A stretch of 64,000 nt of DNA from Ralstonia soli (GTDB lineage: Bacteria; Pseudomonadota; Gammaproteobacteria; Burkholderiales; Burkholderiaceae): contig NZ_JAMXHT010000001.1 of NCBI RefSeq assembly GCF_023955655.1, positions 62,001 to 126,000 of the forward strand, in the 5' to 3' direction. Made by a program: the position numbers and the translations under genes. Positions within the stretch are counted from its first letter, which is position 1, and each line of letters opens with the position of its first letter. Below the pieces are notes generated by a model, which saw nothing but the letters and a program-made list of their open reading frames with translations, was not told the DNA's origin and did not search any database. Shown one piece after another: positions 8,410 to 17,571 of the stretch.

Positions 8410-8930
8410 GCTAGATTTGCGTGCTTGGGTGCCCGGATTTGCGCCTACGCCCTCTGGCTTTCCCGCAGTCTCATAAGCCTCTTCCGACAACGTGTACGAC
8501 GCGCCCAAGCTAACTCAAGCTTAGTCCTCGACACCAACCGGCGCGAGCAAATCATGCCTGGCTTGCGCCTTGGCGTAATACGCCTGCCGGCGAGGACATT
8601 CAGCGCTGTATCGGCGCGTGCCACGCCCCGGCAACGCGCGCTGATCTCCGTTTCGTAGGCGGTCGTCATGTCGATTGCCAACGCCCCGGTGCGCTCGGTG
8701 GCGCCCTCTGGAAGCTGTTCGAAGAAGGCGCGGGCGGTCGCACGAGAGCGCTCCGGCCCGATCCAGAGCTCCCGCCGATCGATCAAATCGACCACCACCG
8801 TGGCATAGCAATGGCCTGCGGCCACCGCCTGTACGCTGATCGACTGCAGCCGCTTCTAGCAGGCTTCTGCGAATCGCTGCGTCACTCTTTCGTAGCCACC
8901 CAGCCAGTTAAGCTTCTCCATCCTGGGTCC
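8410..8930 (-). pseudogene. ISL3 family transposase remnant
   Basis: On the minus strand the upstream end reads W-C-E-R-C-G-G-P-R-M-E-K-L-N-W-L-G, a zinc-finger segment like those of ISL3 transposases. It is followed by an in-frame stop near 8857, then, after an apparent deletion, the core G-H-C-Y-A-T-V-V-V-D-L and S-R-A-T-A-R-A-F-F-E-Q-L-P-E-G and A-I-D-M-T-T-A-Y. The frame then degenerates. A full ISL3 transposase is about 400 residues; fewer than 170 are recognisable here. No terminal repeats were identified. Confidence 0.6.
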
Positions 8931-9050
8931 GCCACATCGCTCGCACCACACGTCGTTCGTTAAGGGGCCCGATGAGGCCACACACCTATCGATTGCCAAT
9001 CTTGTGGTGATGGCTGCAACGTCAGCAGCGGCAAACTACATACATCCCCT

Positions 9051-10205
9051 CTAATTACCAAGATCAGCTAGCGGGTGGGCCTCGGTTCGCCACGGCGACG
9101 ACAGGAAATGCATCACTCGCTCCGGCCGGATTTCCCGCAAGGTGGAGGGTGCCCAGCCGGGGCGATGATCCTTGTCCACCAGGTGCGCACGCACGCCTTC
9201 GCAGAAATCCCCTTCCTGAATCCCGCGTGCCACGATACCCAGCTCCATCTGGAAACACTCGGCCAGTGAAAGCTGCCGGCCGCGCAGCAGCGCTTCGCGC
9301 GTCACGTGCAGCATCGTCGGCGAGTGCGTGGTCATGGCGTCGAGTGTGGCCTGCAGCCACTGGCGCGGCTCACGTGCGGCTTCCCGCCCCAGGCTTTCGC
9401 GCAGCGTCGCGACAATGCGGTCGACCGACGAGCGCCGATCGAAATGGCGCACCACCCACGGCATGGCTTGAGCCAACGGCGCGTGCGGTACAACGTTGCA
9501 CGGCGGCTCGAACACGCGGCGCAACGCCTGCATCAAGTCACCATCGTGCGGCATGCGTTGCAGCCGGTCTTCAAACGAGGCGAGCCATTCTGCGGGCACG
9601 CACACATCGGCCAGATGGCAATGCAGCGCGTCGGCTCCCGTGAGGGTCACACCCGTCAGCCCCACGTACAGTTCCAACTCAGGCGACATCACGCTCAGGA
9701 AGTGTGTCGCGCCCACATCGGGCAGGAAGCCGATGCGCGTCTCGGGCATCGCCATCTTCGTGCGCTCGGTCACCACGCGCAGGCGCGCAGCCTGCCCAAG
9801 GCCCATGCCGCCGCCCATGGTGATGCCGTCCATCAGCGCGACGATGGGTTTCGGGAACTGGTGCAGCGCGTAATCGAGCCGGTATTCATCGACGAAGAAT
9901 TGCAGCCAGCCGTCGTTGCCTTCCATGCGGCCCTGTTGCGCAAGCTGATAGAGCGAACGCACGTCGCCGCCTGCGCAGAAGCCCTTCTGGCCCGCGCCGC
10001 GCACCACCAGCGCGACGATGCCGTCGTCGTGGCGACATTGCTCCAGCAGCACCGCCAGTTGCCGCACCATGCCGTGCGACAGCGCATTCAGTGCAGCGGG
10101 CCGGTTCAGCGTGATGATGGCCACACGGTTCACCACACGCATCAGCACTTCGGACTCAGCGGTGGTCGTATCGGGCAGCGTCGCCTGCATCTGGACTGCG
10201 CTCAT
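9051..10205 (-). CDS. 3-hydroxyisobutyryl-CoA hydrolase
   Basis: A 384-residue crotonase-superfamily protein of the HIBYL-CoA hydrolase type: the long form (about 350-390 residues) with the oxyanion segment C-A-G-G-D-V-R-S-L-Y and the D-G-I-T-M-G-G-G-M-G-L region, followed by M-P-E-T-R-I-G-F-L-P-D-V-G-A. It hydrolyses 3-hydroxyisobutyryl-CoA to free 3-hydroxyisobutyrate in valine degradation. Its ATG overlaps the stop of the upstream enoyl-CoA hydratase gene by 4 bp, indicating translational coupling. It is the last gene of the valine operon; 3-hydroxyisobutyrate is the substrate of the mmsB product two genes upstream. Confidence 0.9.
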   Translation of the reverse strand: MSAVQMQATLPDTTTAESEVLMRVVNRVAIITLNRPAALNALSHGMVRQLAVLLEQCRHDDGIVALVVRGAGQKGFCAGGDVRSLYQLAQQGRMEGNDGWLQFFVDEYRLDYALHQFPKPIVALMDGITMGGGMGLGQAARLRVVTERTKMAMPETRIGFLPDVGATHFLSVMSPELELYVGLTGVTLTGADALHCHLADVCVPAEWLASFEDRLQRMPHDGDLMQALRRVFEPPCNVVPHAPLAQAMPWVVRHFDRRSSVDRIVATLRESLGREAAREPRQWLQATLDAMTTHSPTMLHVTREALLRGRQLSLAECFQMELGIVARGIQEGDFCEGVRAHLVDKDHRPGWAPSTLREIRPERVMHFLSSPWRTEAHPLADLGN

Positions 10206-11002
10206 TGCAGCGTCTCCGATTCCGATGCGGACTGCCAGCGCGGCGTGCGCTTCTCGAGGAAGGCGTTCACGCCCTCGCGCTGGTCCGGGTGATCGAACAG
10301 GTCGACAAAGCGTTCGCGCTCCACGGCCAGCGCTGCGCTGCGCGGCACACCGTTGCGCGCCTGGTGGATCAGTTGCTTGCTGAAGGTGACGGCCTGCGGG
10401 CTGAGCATCGTCACGCGCTGCGCCATCGCGATGGCGGCCTCGCGTGCGGCACCGGTTTCCACCACCTCTTCAACGAGGCCAATACGCAAAGCAGACTGCG
10501 CATCGACACGCTCGCCGGTCAGGATCATGCGTTTGGCCCAGCCTTCGCCCACCAGCCACGGCAAGGTCTGCGTGCCGCAGCCGCAGCACAGTAGGCCGAC
10601 GGCGGTTTCCGGCACCGCCAGCTTGGCGTGTGTTTCTGCGATGCGGATATCGCAGGCCAGCGCGCACTCCAGCCCGCCGCCCATCGCAAAGCCGTTGATG
10701 GCAGCGATCACCACGGGGCGCGCGTTCTGCAACGCTTCGAATGCCGCGCCAAAGCGTGCGGCGGCCTCACGGGCCACATCGCGATCGCCATCGGCAAAGG
10801 TGTTGAGGTCAGCCCCAGCGCTAAAGAATTTCGGGCCATCGCCGGTGATGACGATGGCGCGCACGCGTGCATCGGCATTCAGTTGTTCGACGGTGGATTG
10901 CAGTTGCAGCAAACCTTCCGGCGTGAAGGCGTTGGCCGGCGGGCGCTTGAGCGTCAGCAGCGCAATGGTGTTGTCGTGCAGAAAGTCGAGTTCGATCATC
11001 AC
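10202..11002 (-). CDS. Enoyl-CoA hydratase
   Basis: A 266-residue crotonase-family protein with S-A-G-A-D-L-N-T-F and N-G-F-A-M-G-G-G-L-E-C-A-L-A-C-D forming the oxyanion hole and V-P-E-T-A-V-G-L carrying an active-site Glu. By context it hydrates methacrylyl-CoA to 3-hydroxyisobutyryl-CoA in valine catabolism. The C-C-G-C-G-T-Q-T sequence where most relatives have P-G-x-G-G-T-Q-R is unusual. It overlaps both neighbours by 4 bp (the mmsB-like stop upstream and the hydrolase start downstream). Confidence 0.9.
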   Translation of the reverse strand: MMIELDFLHDNTIALLTLKRPPANAFTPEGLLQLQSTVEQLNADARVRAIVITGDGPKFFSAGADLNTFADGDRDVAREAAARFGAAFEALQNARPVVIAAINGFAMGGGLECALACDIRIAETHAKLAVPETAVGLLCCGCGTQTLPWLVGEGWAKRMILTGERVDAQSALRIGLVEEVVETGAAREAAIAMAQRVTMLSPQAVTFSKQLIHQARNGVPRSAALAVERERFVDLFDHPDQREGVNAFLEKRTPRWQSASESETLQ

Positions 11003-11892
11003 TCGGCTCCTTCGTGTCGATAGAGCTTGATGACGGCGGAGAAATCCAGCTTGCCGTCGCCCTTGGCGCTCACGGTTTGATAGAGCTGTTGCGCGAGTGC
11101 GCCCAGATAGACCGGCTGGCGGACCGACTTGGCTGCGTCGCCTGCCAGGCCCAGGTCCTTCAGCATCAGGTCGGTGCCGAAGCCGCCGGTGTAGCCGCGC
11201 GACGACGGCGCGGTTTCGATCACTCCCGGGAACGGGTTGTACGTGTCCGAGCTCCAGCAGCGGCCGGTGGACGTATTGATGATGCCGCCCAGCACCTTCG
11301 GGTCGATGCCCAGCGCCTCACCCAGCGACATGGCCTCCGCCACGCCCGCCATGGTGATGCCGAGCACGAGGTTGTTGCAGATCTTCGCACCCTGGCCTGC
11401 ACCGGTGTCACCGCAGTGCACGAGGTTCTTGCCCATGGCGGACAACACCTCGCGCACCTGCTCGAACGCCGCTGCGCTGCCGCCTACCATGAAGGTCAGC
11501 GTGCCCGCCGCCGCACCGCCCGTGCCACCCGAGACCGGCGCGTCGATGAAAGTGTTGCCATGCTCGGCTGCCAGTGCTGCAAACGCCTTGGCGCTGGCCG
11601 GGTCGATGGTGCTCGAATCGATGATGGGCACGCCCTTGCCGATGCCAGCCAGCACACCGTCGTCTGCGCTCAGCACGTGGCGCACGTGGGCGGCGGCGGG
11701 CAGCATGGTGATGACGGTCTCCGCGCCGGTCACGGCTTCCTTGGGTGAAGCGGCGGCCGTGGCACCGGCCTCCACCAGCGAACCGACCGCTTGCGTGTTC
11801 AGGTCGAACACGCTGAGCGTGTGGCCTGCCTTGAGCAGGTTGCGCGCCATCGGGGCGCCCATGTTGCCCAGGCCGATGAATGCGATCTTCAT
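10999..11892 (-). CDS. mmsB: 3-hydroxyisobutyrate dehydrogenase
   Basis: A 297-residue beta-hydroxyacid dehydrogenase. The Rossmann motif F-I-G-L-G-N-M-G-A-P-M-A is at residues 4-15, the substrate-binding motif D-A-P-V-S-G-G-T-G-G-A near residue 117, and the catalytic Lys in G-A-G-Q-G-A-K-I-C-N-N. It oxidises 3-hydroxyisobutyrate to methylmalonate semialdehyde with NAD. ATG 11892 follows an AGGAGC-type ribosome site. It sits between mmsA (19 bp gap) and the enoyl-CoA hydratase (4 bp overlap), the usual mms arrangement. Confidence 0.93.
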   Translation of the reverse strand: MKIAFIGLGNMGAPMARNLLKAGHTLSVFDLNTQAVGSLVEAGATAAASPKEAVTGAETVITMLPAAAHVRHVLSADDGVLAGIGKGVPIIDSSTIDPASAKAFAALAAEHGNTFIDAPVSGGTGGAAAGTLTFMVGGSAAAFEQVREVLSAMGKNLVHCGDTGAGQGAKICNNLVLGITMAGVAEAMSLGEALGIDPKVLGGIINTSTGRCWSSDTYNPFPGVIETAPSSRGYTGGFGTDLMLKDLGLAGDAAKSVRQPVYLGALAQQLYQTVSAKGDGKLDFSAVIKLYRHEGAE

Positions 11893-11911
11893 GACAACGC
11901 TCCTTGGCTGA

Positions 11912-13459
11912 TCAGCGCAGGCTGATGGTGGTGTTCACGCCGCCGGCATCCACCGCATCGTCAAACCAGCGGGCGGTCACGGTCTTCGTCTGCGTGTAGA
12001 ACTGCACGACCTGCTTGCCGTACGGGCCCAGATCACCCAGCTTGGAGCCGCGCGAGCCAGTAAAGCTGAAGTACGGCACCGGCACCGGAATGGGGATGTT
12101 GATGCCGACCTGGCCGACGTCGATCTCGCTCTGGAACTTGCGTGCCGATGCGCCGCTCTGCGTGAACAGGCCCACACCGTTGCCGAACGGGTTGCGGTTG
12201 ACCAGCGCGATGGCCTCGTCCAGCGTGGGCACGGTCAGCACCAGCAGCACGGGGCCGAAGATTTCGTTGGTGTAGATGTCCATGTCGGTCTTCACGTCAG
12301 TGAAGATGGTCGGTCCGACGAAGTTGCCATCTTCGTAGCCGGCTACGCGCACGTTGCGACCGTCCAGTGCCAGCGTGGCGCCCTGCTGCACGCCCGATTC
12401 GATCAGGCCGAGGATGCGCTGCTTGGCCGCGCGCGAGACCACGGGGCCGACGTCCGTGCCCGGCTCCACACCAGCATTCACCTTGAGCGTCTTCGCCTTG
12501 GCGATCAGGTCCGGCACCCACTGTTGAGCGGCACCCACCAGCACCACCACCGAGGTCGCCATGCAGCGCTGCCCGGCGGCGCCGAAGCCCGCACCGGCGA
12601 GCGCGTTGAGAGTCTGCTCGCGGTTGGCATCGGGCAGCACCACGGCGTGGTTCTTGGCGCCCATCATCGACTGCACGCGCTTGCCGTGCTCGCTGCCCAG
12701 TCGGTACACGTGCGTGCCGACTGCGGTGGAACCCACAAACGAAATCGCCTTGATGTGCTCATGCGTGCAGAGCGCGTCCACCACATCCTTGCCGCCGTGC
12801 ACAACGTTCAGCACCCCAGCCGGCACACCGGCTTCCAGCGCCAGTTCCACCAGCAGCATGGTCGACAGCGGATCCTGCTCCGACGGCTTGAGCACGAACG
12901 TGTTGCCGCACACGATGGCCATCGGGAACATCCACAGCGGGATCATGGCGGGGAAGTTGAACGGCGTGATGCCCGCGCACACGCCAATCGGCTGGCGCAG
13001 CGTGTAGGTATCCACCGCGCCGGCCACGTTCTCCAGAAACTCGCCCTGCTGCAGCGAACCCACCGAGCACGCGTGCTCCACCACTTCCAGGCCGCGGAAG
13101 ATGTCGCCCTCGGCATCGGGCAGTGTCTTGCCCTGCTCGGCGGTGAGCGTGCGGGCGATGCGCGGCATGTGCTCGCGAATCAGCGCCTGGAACTTGAGCA
13201 TGATGCGCATGCGCGCACCGACCGGCGTGTTCTTCCACGTTGCGAAGGCCGCGTGTGCGGACTGGATGGCCGCATCCACCTCGGCTGCCGTAGCAAACGG
13301 CACGCGCGCCAGCACTTCCTGCGTGGCGGGGTTCACGATGTCGCGCCACTCCTTCGACTTGGATTCGACGAACTCACCGCCGATCAGCAGCTTGACGGTG
13401 GGCGGGGTGTCCTGGTTGGCGGCAGGCTTGGCGGAAGCGAGAGAGGCAACGGCGGTCAT
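11912..13459 (-). CDS. mmsA: Methylmalonate-semialdehyde dehydrogenase (CoA-acylating)
   Basis: A 515-residue aldehyde dehydrogenase. The F-N-F-P-A-M-I-P-L-W-M-F-P-M-A-I segment is characteristic of MMSDH, and the catalytic Cys is in G-A-A-G-Q-R-C-M-A. It converts methylmalonate semialdehyde to propionyl-CoA. The frame is open further upstream, but ATG 13459 is chosen because AGGAGACTCTC precedes it and the protein then has the normal family length. First gene of the mmsA-mmsB-hydratase-hydrolase run; 171 bp separate it from the acyl-CoA dehydrogenase upstream, which may have its own transcript. Confidence 0.93.
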   Translation of the reverse strand: MTAVASLASAKPAANQDTPPTVKLLIGGEFVESKSKEWRDIVNPATQEVLARVPFATAAEVDAAIQSAHAAFATWKNTPVGARMRIMLKFQALIREHMPRIARTLTAEQGKTLPDAEGDIFRGLEVVEHACSVGSLQQGEFLENVAGAVDTYTLRQPIGVCAGITPFNFPAMIPLWMFPMAIVCGNTFVLKPSEQDPLSTMLLVELALEAGVPAGVLNVVHGGKDVVDALCTHEHIKAISFVGSTAVGTHVYRLGSEHGKRVQSMMGAKNHAVVLPDANREQTLNALAGAGFGAAGQRCMATSVVVLVGAAQQWVPDLIAKAKTLKVNAGVEPGTDVGPVVSRAAKQRILGLIESGVQQGATLALDGRNVRVAGYEDGNFVGPTIFTDVKTDMDIYTNEIFGPVLLVLTVPTLDEAIALVNRNPFGNGVGLFTQSGASARKFQSEIDVGQVGINIPIPVPVPYFSFTGSRGSKLGDLGPYGKQVVQFYTQTKTVTARWFDDAVDAGGVNTTISLR

Positions 13460-13630
13460 GAGAGTCTCCTGTACAAATCGAGAACGATTGGAATAGATGT
13501 CAAAAGCTAGATGAGATTCGGTATTGCTTCTTCCGGGTACCCCCATTCAACTGAGCGGGATCTGTCCGGCGTGATGTCACGAATCTTCAAGGGATAAATT
13601 TGTGTCTTTTCTAATGGATGGAATAGCGCA

Positions 13631-14764
13631 TCAAACGCTGCGCGCGATCACCATCCGCTGGACTTCACTGGTCCCTTCGTAGATCTGCGTGATGCGTGCA
13701 TCGCGATAGTGGCGTTCCACGGCGTAATCAGCCAGATAGCCATAGCCGCCGTGAATCTGAATCGCTTTGGAGCAAATTTCCTCGGCCAGTTCAGAAGCAA
13801 AGAGCTTGGCTTGCGAGGCCTCCGACAGGCACGGAAGATCGGCGCCACGCAGCCGTGCAGCGTGGTGCACCAACAGCCGTGCGGCGTTCAAGCGCGTGGC
13901 CATGTCGGCCAGCATATTGGCGATCGCTTGGTGCTCTCGCAGCGCTTTACCGAACTGAATCCGTTCGCTGGCATAGTTGCGCGCAGCATCGAACGCTGCA
14001 CGCGCAATGCCGACTGCCTGTGCCGCGATGCCGATGCGCCCGCCCTCCAGATTGGATAGCGCAATCTTCAGCCCTTCGCCGCGTCCCCCCAGTAGGCTAT
14101 CTTCAGGGACGGTGCAGTCTTCTAGCGTAATCGGACACGTGTCCGATGCACGGATGCCAAGCTTGTGCTCAGGCCGCCCGACGTGAAACCCCGGCGTATC
14201 CGTCGGCACAATAAAGGCCGAGATGCCACGCTTGCCAGCTTCCGCATCGGTCACGGCAAACACGATGGCAATATCGGCGCGCTCGCCGTTGGTGACAAAT
14301 TGCTTACTGCCAGTAATGACCCAATGGCCGTCGCGCAGCACGGCGCGCGTGCGCAGGTTATGGGCTTCCGATCCGGCGTGCGGTTCAGTCAAGCAAAATG
14401 CTCCGATCGCACGCCCCGTGGCGAGGTCTGGCAGGTAGCGAGTCTTCTGCGCCTCGGTGCCGAACTTCAAAATGGGGCCGCAGCCAACCGAGTTGTGCAC
14501 GCTCACGAGCGTCGCGCAAGCCGCGCAGCCTGCCGCGATTTCTTCCAGCGCCAACGCATAGGCAACGTAGTCGGTGTAGGAGCCTCCCCACTCCGCGGGC
14601 ACAATCATGCCCAACAGCCCCAGCTCCCCCATCTGCTGCACAACGCCATCAGGCAGCACTCCGTCGCGATCCCATTGCGCTGCGTTGGGCGCCAAGCGCT
14701 CGACGGCAAAATCGTGAGCAGCGGCGTGGATCATTCGCTGTTCTTCGGTATAAAAATCATTCAT
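13631..14764 (-). CDS. Acyl-CoA dehydrogenase (probably isobutyryl-CoA dehydrogenase)
   Basis: A 377-residue FAD-dependent acyl-CoA dehydrogenase with [11 protein letters not shown] near residue 125, the F-V-T-N-G segment, and the C-terminal [12 protein letters not shown] that carries the catalytic Glu of short-chain members. Its position beside mmsA, mmsB and HIBYL-CoA hydrolase suggests oxidation of isobutyryl-CoA to methacrylyl-CoA; a 2-methylbutyryl- or isovaleryl-CoA preference cannot be excluded. It is divergent from the LysR gene at 15104. Confidence 0.9.
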   Translation of the reverse strand: MNDFYTEEQRMIHAAAHDFAVERLAPNAAQWDRDGVLPDGVVQQMGELGLLGMIVPAEWGGSYTDYVAYALALEEIAAGCAACATLVSVHNSVGCGPILKFGTEAQKTRYLPDLATGRAIGAFCLTEPHAGSEAHNLRTRAVLRDGHWVITGSKQFVTNGERADIAIVFAVTDAEAGKRGISAFIVPTDTPGFHVGRPEHKLGIRASDTCPITLEDCTVPEDSLLGGRGEGLKIALSNLEGGRIGIAAQAVGIARAAFDAARNYASERIQFGKALREHQAIANMLADMATRLNAARLLVHHAARLRGADLPCLSEASQAKLFASELAEEICSKAIQIHGGYGYLADYAVERHYRDARITQIYEGTSEVQRMVIARSV

Positions 14765-15103
14765 TTGTCAGGCAAGCGCGCTGCGCGCGAGTTGGGTGAA
14801 GATCCATGCAAATACGCCACACCCAATCAGGCGTTCCTCGGCTGTATGCGCTGGCATGGCGGCGACGCAATCATCGAAAGTCGATGGCGTTTGCACGATG
14901 TCTCCGTTGTTCTGATTGCAGCGTGTGAGCGGATTTGGCCGCGCTGCGGCATCCCGGTAGCTGCTTTTGATGGTCGAGTATAGTTATGCAAACAACTACG
15001 GTGTAGGCGCAAAAGAACAGGTTAGATATGCATAAATGCACATCGAAGATAGCGACCCGCCCTGCCAAGACTGTGAGGCGACTGCCGAGCTCCGTGCAGC
15101 GAA
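14765..15103. promoter_or_regulatory. Divergent control region, acyl-CoA dehydrogenase / LysR
   Basis: 339 bp without a gene between two divergent starts. The AT-rich part around 14975-15035 (GAGTATAGTTATGCAAAC and ATATGCATAAATGCA) is the likely place for both promoters and for LysR binding. No single T-N11-A box stands out. Confidence 0.4.
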
Positions 15104-16075
15104 ATGACGAGACAAGGACCGAGCCCCGTGTACACATCTTCTAACCACGCCCTCAGCAAGCTCAACTGGGATGACCTGCGTTTCTTCTTGGAGGTGGCGC
15201 GCACTCAGCGCGCGAGCGCCGCAGCCAAGCGCCTGGGTGTGGACTACACGACCGTTGCGCGTCGCATACGCATTCTTGAGGAAGCCATGGGTACGCTACT
15301 GTTCGACAAGTCTCGCTCCAGTGGCTTTACGCTCACTGCTGAAGGACAACAGCTGGTGGCCTACGTCGATGCCATGGAAACCACAGTGCAATCGGCCTGC
15401 GACCAAGTGGCCAACACTGGGCACGCAGTGTCCGGCCATGTGCGCATAGGCTCGACTGAAGGATTCGGATGTTTCTTCCTCGCACCTCAATTGACCCAGT
15501 TTCGCATCGCACACCCGCACGTAACCGTGGATCTGCTACCGGTTCCCCACTTTGTCAGTCTGACCAAGCGTGAGGCAGATCTTGCCATCGCCCTCGATCG
15601 ACCGGATCGCGGCCCTTACGTCTTCACCAAGCTGTGCGACTACAACCTTAAGCTTTATGCCACCCGCGAATACCTGGCGAGCCAGGCACCTATCATTACC
15701 AAAGACGACCTGCGTAACCATGACTTCGTCAGCTATGTGGACGATCTAGCATTCAGTGACGAGTTGCTCTATCTCGAGCGAACGGTCCCAGGCGCCGCGG
15801 CGGGCCTACGCACCACCAGCGTGATTGCGCAGTACGTCGCCACACTGCAAGGAGGGGGGCTGGCAATCTTGCCCTGCTTCATGGCCGCGCAGCAGCCGAT
15901 GCTCGTCCCCGTGCTGCCGGAGGAAATCTCCCTGACCCGATGCTTCTGGCTGTCATGTCGTGAGGACTTACGTAAGCTGCGGCGCATTACGGTGCTTTGG
16001 GACTACTTGCGTACCGCTGCAGAGGAGAACCGCGCTTTGCTGGAGGGAACGTCTGGAACCCTTCGCTTTGTGTAG
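15104..16075 (+). CDS. LysR family transcriptional regulator (valine cluster)
   Basis: A 323-residue LysR-type regulator. The winged helix covers about residues 20-80 (L-N-W-D-D-L-R-F-F-L-E-V-A-R-T-Q-R-A-S-A, then D-Y-T-T-V-A-R-R-I-R-I-L-E), and the rest is a substrate-binding domain. It is divergent from the acyl-CoA dehydrogenase and therefore the probable regulator of the valine/isobutyrate cluster; the effector is likely a pathway acyl-CoA or acid, which is inference. A GTG at 15128 is an alternative start. Confidence 0.88.
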   Translation: MTRQGPSPVYTSSNHALSKLNWDDLRFFLEVARTQRASAAAKRLGVDYTTVARRIRILEEAMGTLLFDKSRSSGFTLTAEGQQLVAYVDAMETTVQSACDQVANTGHAVSGHVRIGSTEGFGCFFLAPQLTQFRIAHPHVTVDLLPVPHFVSLTKREADLAIALDRPDRGPYVFTKLCDYNLKLYATREYLASQAPIITKDDLRNHDFVSYVDDLAFSDELLYLERTVPGAAAGLRTTSVIAQYVATLQGGGLAILPCFMAAQQPMLVPVLPEEISLTRCFWLSCREDLRKLRRITVLWDYLRTAAEENRALLEGTSGTLRFV

Positions 16076-16203
16076 AAGGAAATACAAATCAACGGGCATC
16101 GTGCAGCTTAAATACTGACACCGCTTCCTTTATCTGCTTCACGCCCTATTGCGGGCCGTGCAAAACACAACGAAAACCTCACTTTCCAACCCCTCTCTTG
16201 CCC

Positions 16204-16700
16204 CTTCGGTCTTCGCGGTTTTTCACAAAGTAACGTGACCGGTATTCCGGTCCAGTTCTTGTGAGAGGGTTGAAGTTTATTGGATGGCGCCTGGTTGCTG
16301 TGCGGTCATCGGTGTTGGCCAGTGGGCGGCAGGTGCCGGCGGACGGTATCCAAGCGACGAATGTGGGCGCCGCGTGTTGTAGTGCCGGCGCCATTGTTCA
16401 AAATGACGACCTGCGCTTCCTTGAGGCTGTAGAACAGTTAGCCGTTGAGTAGCTCATCGCGCAGCTTGCCGTTAAAGGACTCGCAGTAGCCGTTCTCCCA
16501 CCGGCTGCCCGGTGCGATGAACAGCGTCTTCGCGCCCAAACGTCCCAGCCAGTCACGCACGATGTTCGCTGTCATCTCCGCACCGTTGTCCGACCGCACA
16601 TGCGTGGGGATGCCATGTGCCAGTGGTGCGCCGCGTGACAGCGATTCGCGCGCGCCCGTGGCCGTCCACGTCGGCAATGCCAGTGTGGGCCGGCGCAAGC
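16204..16700 (-). pseudogene. IS3 family transposase (orfB) remnant
   Basis: Minus-strand frame at 16438-16698 encodes the integrase core end: T-H-V-R-S-D-N-G-A-E-M-T and W-E-N-G-Y-C-E-S-F-N-G-K-L-R-D-E-L-L-N-G. After an in-frame stop at 16438-16440 the expected continuation (L-F-Y-S-L-K-E-A-Q-V-V, then a frame change to R-H-Y-N-T-R-like text) can be followed to about 16300. The N-terminal half is missing. A GACCGG-TATT-CCGGTC palindrome lies at 16237-16252 near one end. Dead element joined directly to the 3' end of the H-NS gene. Confidence 0.75.
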
Positions 16701-16718
16701 GGCGTGCGCGAATCCTCC

Positions 16719-17009
16719 TTACGCGATCAGGAAGCGCGCCCGGTTCTTACCTATCCATGCCGGCGCACGGCCTCGACCCGACCAGGTGGCACCGGTCTTA
16801 GGGTCCTGATATTTCGGCGCAACCGGGGCCTTCGCGCTCCCCTTCTTCCCGCGCTTGGGCTGCAGGCTGAGATCTTCCGCGCTTAGACCGTAGTCCTGCA
16901 CGATTTGACGAACCTGTTGAATCACCGCCTGCAACTCCGCTTGGCGGGCGACTTCAATCTGTTCTTCAAGCGCTGCCTTCTGTGCCAATAGGTCTTGATA
17001 TTTCGCCAC
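16719..17009 (-). CDS. H-NS histone family protein
   Basis: A 96-residue H-NS-like nucleoid protein. Residues 1-45 form a coiled-coil oligomerisation region (A-Q-K-A-A-L-E-E-Q-I-E-V-A-R-Q). A basic linker follows, and the C-terminal DNA-binding loop is Y-Q-D-P-K-T-G-A-T-W-S-G-R-G-R-A-P-A-W-I-G, with the AT-hook-like R-G-R. It would bind AT-rich DNA and silence acquired genes. It ends beside IS3 debris. A paralogue lies at 47934-48227, with the same tail N-R-A/N-R-F-L-I-A. Confidence 0.9.
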   Translation of the reverse strand: MAKYQDLLAQKAALEEQIEVARQAELQAVIQQVRQIVQDYGLSAEDLSLQPKRGKKGSAKAPVAPKYQDPKTGATWSGRGRAPAWIGKNRARFLIA

Positions 17010-17056
17010 GATTTCCCCTCGTATGTGTTAATCGGCGAAAAGAGAGTACCACTACT

Positions 17057-17347
17057 ATGAGCACATACTCGATGACTTTCAAAGAGACAACCATTACGCC
17101 GAATGCGGGAAAGCAGGGACTCAATGGACAAATATCGATCGCCCCGCACCTCTACGGAAACAAGGTTGGCTCGATCACGCCGTGGCGGCAGATGTATTTC
17201 ACTTGCCAGTTGTTGTGGATTCCTCAGTCGCAACCTGCAGCTTCCTTCGAAGCACCACTGAGCGGACTCGCCACGCTGAGATTGTCGGATGCGAGTAGTT
17301 ACAGTGTGCCGGAGGATGACCTCCATATTCTTCACCTGCATCGCTAG
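17057..17347 (+). CDS. Small hypothetical protein
   Basis: A 96-residue frame from ATG 17057, divergent from the H-NS gene by 47 bp. The composition is protein-like (S-M-T-F-K-E-T-T-I-T-P-N-A-G-K-Q-G-L-N-G) with no signal peptide and no motif I recognise. A purine stretch AAAGAGAG lies about 15 bp upstream. It may be real or chance. Confidence 0.35.
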   Translation: MSTYSMTFKETTITPNAGKQGLNGQISIAPHLYGNKVGSITPWRQMYFTCQLLWIPQSQPAASFEAPLSGLATLRLSDASSYSVPEDDLHILHLHR

Positions 17348-17471
17348 CACCGCAGGCAGCAACGCTTTACGAACGCTCGTCGCCACCGAATCCTCCGCAA
17401 GCCAAGTCGACCGAAGCACCGGCCCCAAGAAAAGAAGCCCGGGGTCGTGATTCGCGCGCGGCCGCCGACTT

Positions 17472-17545
<74 letters not shown>

Positions 17546-17571
17546 GCCATGATGGCACTCGTTCCGGATGG

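Noticed and set aside
9149-13510. Long plus-strand open frames opposite the valine genes (for example 9306-10292 and 12524-13510).
   Set aside because: They are antisense to well-supported genes, rich in His/Arg/Ala as expected for the complement of high-GC coding DNA, and match no family.
9051-14764. Complete branched-chain amino acid pathway including the 2-oxo acid dehydrogenase.
   Set aside because: Only steps from acyl-CoA onward are present; the E1 genes at 41-43 kb are 27 kb away with a different regulator and no E2, so they are not joined to this pathway.
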